DNA of 14,532 bases from Tessaracoccus flavescens (GTDB lineage Bacteria > Actinomycetota > Actinomycetes > Propionibacteriales > Propionibacteriaceae): contig DYZF01000081.1 in NCBI GenBank assembly GCA_020741375.1, positions 1 through 14,532 of the forward strand, written 5' to 3'. Positions 12,770 through 14,532 of this stretch are shown piece by piece. The notes below the pieces were generated by a model. It did not search any database, was not told where the DNA came from, and saw only the letters and a program-made list of their open reading frames with translations. Every line of letters starts with the position of its first letter. The first letter of the stretch is position 1. The position numbers were made by a program, and so were the translations under genes.

Positions 12770-13141
12770 ATGGTGACCACCGAGCAACTTCGCGAAGAGC
12801 CCGCACGCTGCTGTCCGGATAACGGTGAGACGCTCCTTGACGGCGATAATGCGGCTGTGCTTGCGGACGTCTTCAAGGCGCTCGCCGACCCTACGCGGGT
12901 GCGCCTGCTGCGCTACCTGGCCGACTCGGCGAATGGGACCGTCTGCGCCTGCCACCTGCCGGACGCCCTGGGGATCACCCAGCCCACGCTCTCCTTCCAT
13001 ATGCGCAAACTCCATGACGCCGGCCTGGTTGAGCGCGAGCAGCGCGGACGCTGGGCCCACTGGTCGGTCAATGCGGCCGCGCTGGATCCGATCCGCTCTT
13101 TCTTGCGACTGGAGACTCCTACTGGATCTACATGCTGTTGA
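12770..13141 (+). CDS. arsR: ArsR-family arsenic-responsive repressor
   Basis: The 123-residue winged-helix repressor has FKALADPTRVRLLRYL at 35-50, the ArsR/SmtB signature, and recognition-helix residues ITQPTLSFHMRKLHDAGLV. Cysteine pairs lie at C14/C15 (ARCCPD) and C59/C61 (TVCACH). This pattern resembles Corynebacterium glutamicum ArsR, where an N-terminal CC pair and a cysteine near position 55 bind As(III), more than the E. coli ELCVCDLC site alone. Another CC ends the protein. As(III) binding should release it from the operators at 12698-12753 and derepress both directions. The start is ATG 12770 (MVTTEQL) with only a G-rich run upstream; an in-frame ATG at 12752 lies inside operator 2, and a GTG at 12773 is also possible. 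Confidence 0.9.
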   Translation: MVTTEQLREEPARCCPDNGETLLDGDNAAVLADVFKALADPTRVRLLRYLADSANGTVCACHLPDALGITQPTLSFHMRKLHDAGLVEREQRGRWAHWSVNAAALDPIRSFLRLETPTGSTCC

Positions 13142-13161
13142 CCCTTTCGGTACGCAGGTAG

Positions 13162-13192
13162 TTCAGTTAAGATTGAATCAAATCTGGCTGAA
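13162..13192. promoter_or_regulatory. Operator-like dyad upstream of the second ars transcription unit
   Basis: Nested inverted repeats TTCAG (13162-13166) with CTGAA (13188-13192), and AGATT (13170-13174) with AATCT (13181-13185), share one approximate centre. The site lies 11 bases before the next ATG. Its half-sites differ from the TATTGA type at 12698-12753, so it may be read by the ArsR-fusion protein encoded just downstream. TTAAGAT at 13167-13173 could be a -10 box. Confidence 0.55.
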
Positions 13193-13203
13193 AAGAGATT
13201 ACG

Positions 13204-13863
13204 ATGGAGCTGGAACAGCGTGCGGAACTCTATGCAGCCCTCGGGGATGTCACCCGACTGAGACTGCTCGACGCCTTGGCGTGCGGCGACCTCACCCCGC
13301 GGGCCCTGGGGGAGGAACTGTCCCTGCCAGGCAATCTGATCACCCACCACTTGGGCGTCCTCGAGGCCGCAGGGCTGATCCACCGTCGACGCTCAGATGC
13401 GGATCGCAGAAGCAGCTACATCCAGTTGGCCGACCGTGCCCGCCCGATGCTGTCGCCTCGCCTCCCAAGCCAACCTCCGCCGCGTGTGGCCTTCATCTGC
13501 ACCCACAACTCGGCCAGATCGCAACTGGCCGCGGCCTTGTGGCGGCGGGCCAGCAACATCCCGTCCGTCTCCGCAGGAACCGAGCCGGCGACACGCGTGC
13601 ATCCGGGAGCCATCCTGGCGGGGCGACGCGCAGGGGTGGATATCAGCGCTGCCACTCCCCAGTCGCTCGACGGCGTGCTGAGTAAGGAAGACCTGGTCGT
13701 GAGCGTCTGCGACAACGCGGGCCGGCAGCTCCCGGTTGACCACGTGCACTGGTCGCTACCAGACCCGGTGGCGGTCAACACCCGTGCAGCATTCGACGAG
13801 ACTTGCGCCGAGCTCAACCAGCGAGTTCACGCCCTCGCCGACATCATCCAAGGAGAACCATGA
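13204..13863 (+). CDS. ArsR helix-turn-helix fused to an arsenate-reductase-like phosphatase domain
   Basis: The 219-residue protein has two domains. Residues 1-80 are an ArsR-like winged helix (LYAALGDVTRLRLLDAL, then LPGNLITHHLGVLEAAGLI) without the usual CxC metal site; the only cysteine in this half is C27 in ALACGDL. Residues about 92-217 are a low-molecular-weight phosphatase/ArsC fold with P-loop CTHNSARS and SAGTEPATRVHPGA. The second catalytic region has WSLPDPVAV, where the DP pair is the expected acid loop. It may sense arsenate or its reduction product, or be a bifunctional regulator and enzyme; that is inference. Only a weak AGAG precedes ATG 13204. Its stop overlaps the next ATG (ATGA), so the two form an operon. 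Confidence 0.88.
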   Translation: MELEQRAELYAALGDVTRLRLLDALACGDLTPRALGEELSLPGNLITHHLGVLEAAGLIHRRRSDADRRSSYIQLADRARPMLSPRLPSQPPPRVAFICTHNSARSQLAAALWRRASNIPSVSAGTEPATRVHPGAILAGRRAGVDISAATPQSLDGVLSKEDLVVSVCDNAGRQLPVDHVHWSLPDPVAVNTRAAFDETCAELNQRVHALADIIQGEP

Positions 13864-14507
13864 CCACCACCGAAGAACGCACCTGGGAGTCCCTCCGGCT
13901 CGACGAACGCCGCGCCCTCACCAACGCGGCCGAGCGCCTCGCGGCAGAGTTCGAACCCACGTTCGGCCGCGAAACCATCGAACGCTTCCTCGCAAGCTCC
14001 TACGATCAACTCGCAGCAACGGCAAAGGTCGTGCACTTCCTCCCCCTGCTCGCCGAGCGCTTCGCGCGGCAGCGACTCCAAGCGGTCGCCCGGCTCGACG
14101 ATCACCACAACGACGGCAAAGCCGTCGTGCTGTTCCTCTGCACCCACAATGCCGGCCGTTCCCAGATGGCGCTCGGGTTCTTCGAAGCACTTGCAGGCGA
14201 CACCGCCATCGCCTGGTCTGGGGGCTCCACACCGGCAGACAGCATCAACCCGATCGCCATCGAGGCAATGCAGGAGCGGGGGGTCGACATTTCGCGGGAG
14301 TTCCCCAAGCCCTGGACTGACGAGACGGTCAGGGCCGCTGACGTCGTCATCACCATGGGGTGTGGCGACGCCTGCCCAGTCTTCCCCGGAAAGCGCTACG
14401 AGAACTGGAACGTCGATGATCCCCATGCGATGAGCATCGACACCGTTCGACGCATCCGCGACGACATCGAACGCAGAGTCCGCACTCTCATTGCCGAGTT
14501 GGACTGA
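13860..14507 (+). CDS. arsC: Arsenate reductase with N-terminal three-helix domain
   Basis: The 215-residue protein has an N-terminal helical domain (about 15-75, from RRALTNAAERLAAEFEP to LPLLAERFARQRL), a form common in actinobacterial arsenate reductases and thought to aid dimerisation. The catalytic low-molecular-weight phosphatase domain has P-loop CTHNAGRSQMA (C94 to R100), SGGSTPADSINP, DVVITMGCGDACPVFPGK and the acid loop WNVDDPHA. It reduces As(V) to As(III). In corynebacteria, single-cysteine enzymes of this type use mycothiol and mycoredoxin; whether this one does, or uses the CGDAC cysteines with thioredoxin, cannot be told from sequence alone. AGGAG at 13851-13855 overlaps the preceding reading frame. 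It ends 25 bases before the window edge, where no further gene start is visible. Confidence 0.92.
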   Translation: MTTTEERTWESLRLDERRALTNAAERLAAEFEPTFGRETIERFLASSYDQLAATAKVVHFLPLLAERFARQRLQAVARLDDHHNDGKAVVLFLCTHNAGRSQMALGFFEALAGDTAIAWSGGSTPADSINPIAIEAMQERGVDISREFPKPWTDETVRAADVVITMGCGDACPVFPGKRYENWNVDDPHAMSIDTVRRIRDDIERRVRTLIAELD

Positions 14508-14532
14508 TCGCAGCCACCGGGCCGCTCGGCAG

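Noticed and set aside
12686..13060. Upstream extension of the arsC-like/arsD fusion to 407 codons
   Set aside because: It would cross the divergent promoter and run antisense through arsR, while GGAGG before 12685 gives a clear start.
1..14532. CRISPR array, tRNA or rRNA genes
   Set aside because: No regularly spaced direct repeats and no cloverleaf or rRNA-like sequence were noticed on either strand; this was by eye, without a covariance search.

Overview
The window is high-GC DNA from an actinobacterium (Actinomycetota). Supporting this are a WhiB-like protein, an arsenic repressor with the corynebacterial cysteine pattern, a lipoprotein and MacAB-like exporter of actinobacterial style, GTG starts and strong GC bias at third codon positions. 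The genus cannot be set from the sequence alone. It reads as an accessory island, probably on a plasmid or integrative element, built by repeated insertion-sequence activity and carrying two cargo modules.

Layout. (1) 1-660: one copy of an unusual AT-rich inverted-repeat site, a small divergent WhiB-like gene, and a short convergent ORF. (2) 671-2928: a segment with IS256-family ends. The middle of the transposase is missing; in its place are a 93-bp relic of mraY and a tetR-doxX operon on the minus strand. (3) 3029-7228: five plus-strand genes, namely a membrane fusion protein with a peptidoglycan-binding domain, an ABC ATPase, an FtsX/MacB-type permease, a secreted 4-cysteine peptide and a cysteine-rich lipoprotein. 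This is the best candidate for an undescribed system: a dedicated exporter with a secreted peptide and a possible lipoprotein partner. (4) 7260-9646: IS debris. It holds a 41-bp palindrome, a near-complete IS1380-family element with a frameshifted transposase, a gene fragment caught between two ISs, a truncated and frameshifted IS21-family istA, and a solo IS256-type end inverted relative to the one at 671. (5) 9672-10079: a cluster of TGTAC and TGTC motifs that includes a second copy of the site at 1-58, then a possible decayed small gene. (6) 10076-14507: an arsenic resistance island.

How the genes work together. In the arsenic island a divergent region with two matching operator-like repeats separates arsR (plus) from an arsC-like/arsD fusion and arsA (minus). 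A second plus-strand pair follows: an ArsR fused to an arsenate-reductase-like domain, then an arsenate reductase with an N-terminal helical domain. Three proteins here carry a low-molecular-weight phosphatase fold, each joined to a different partner. ArsD would hand As(III) to ArsA, which should power a membrane pump; no arsB or acr3 lies inside the window, so a pump would have to be beyond the right edge or elsewhere. In the exporter module the three transporter genes are tightly packed (4118 starts 3 bases after the previous stop, and 4750 overlaps its predecessor by 4 bases), while the peptide gene has its own strong ribosome binding site after a 108-base gap.
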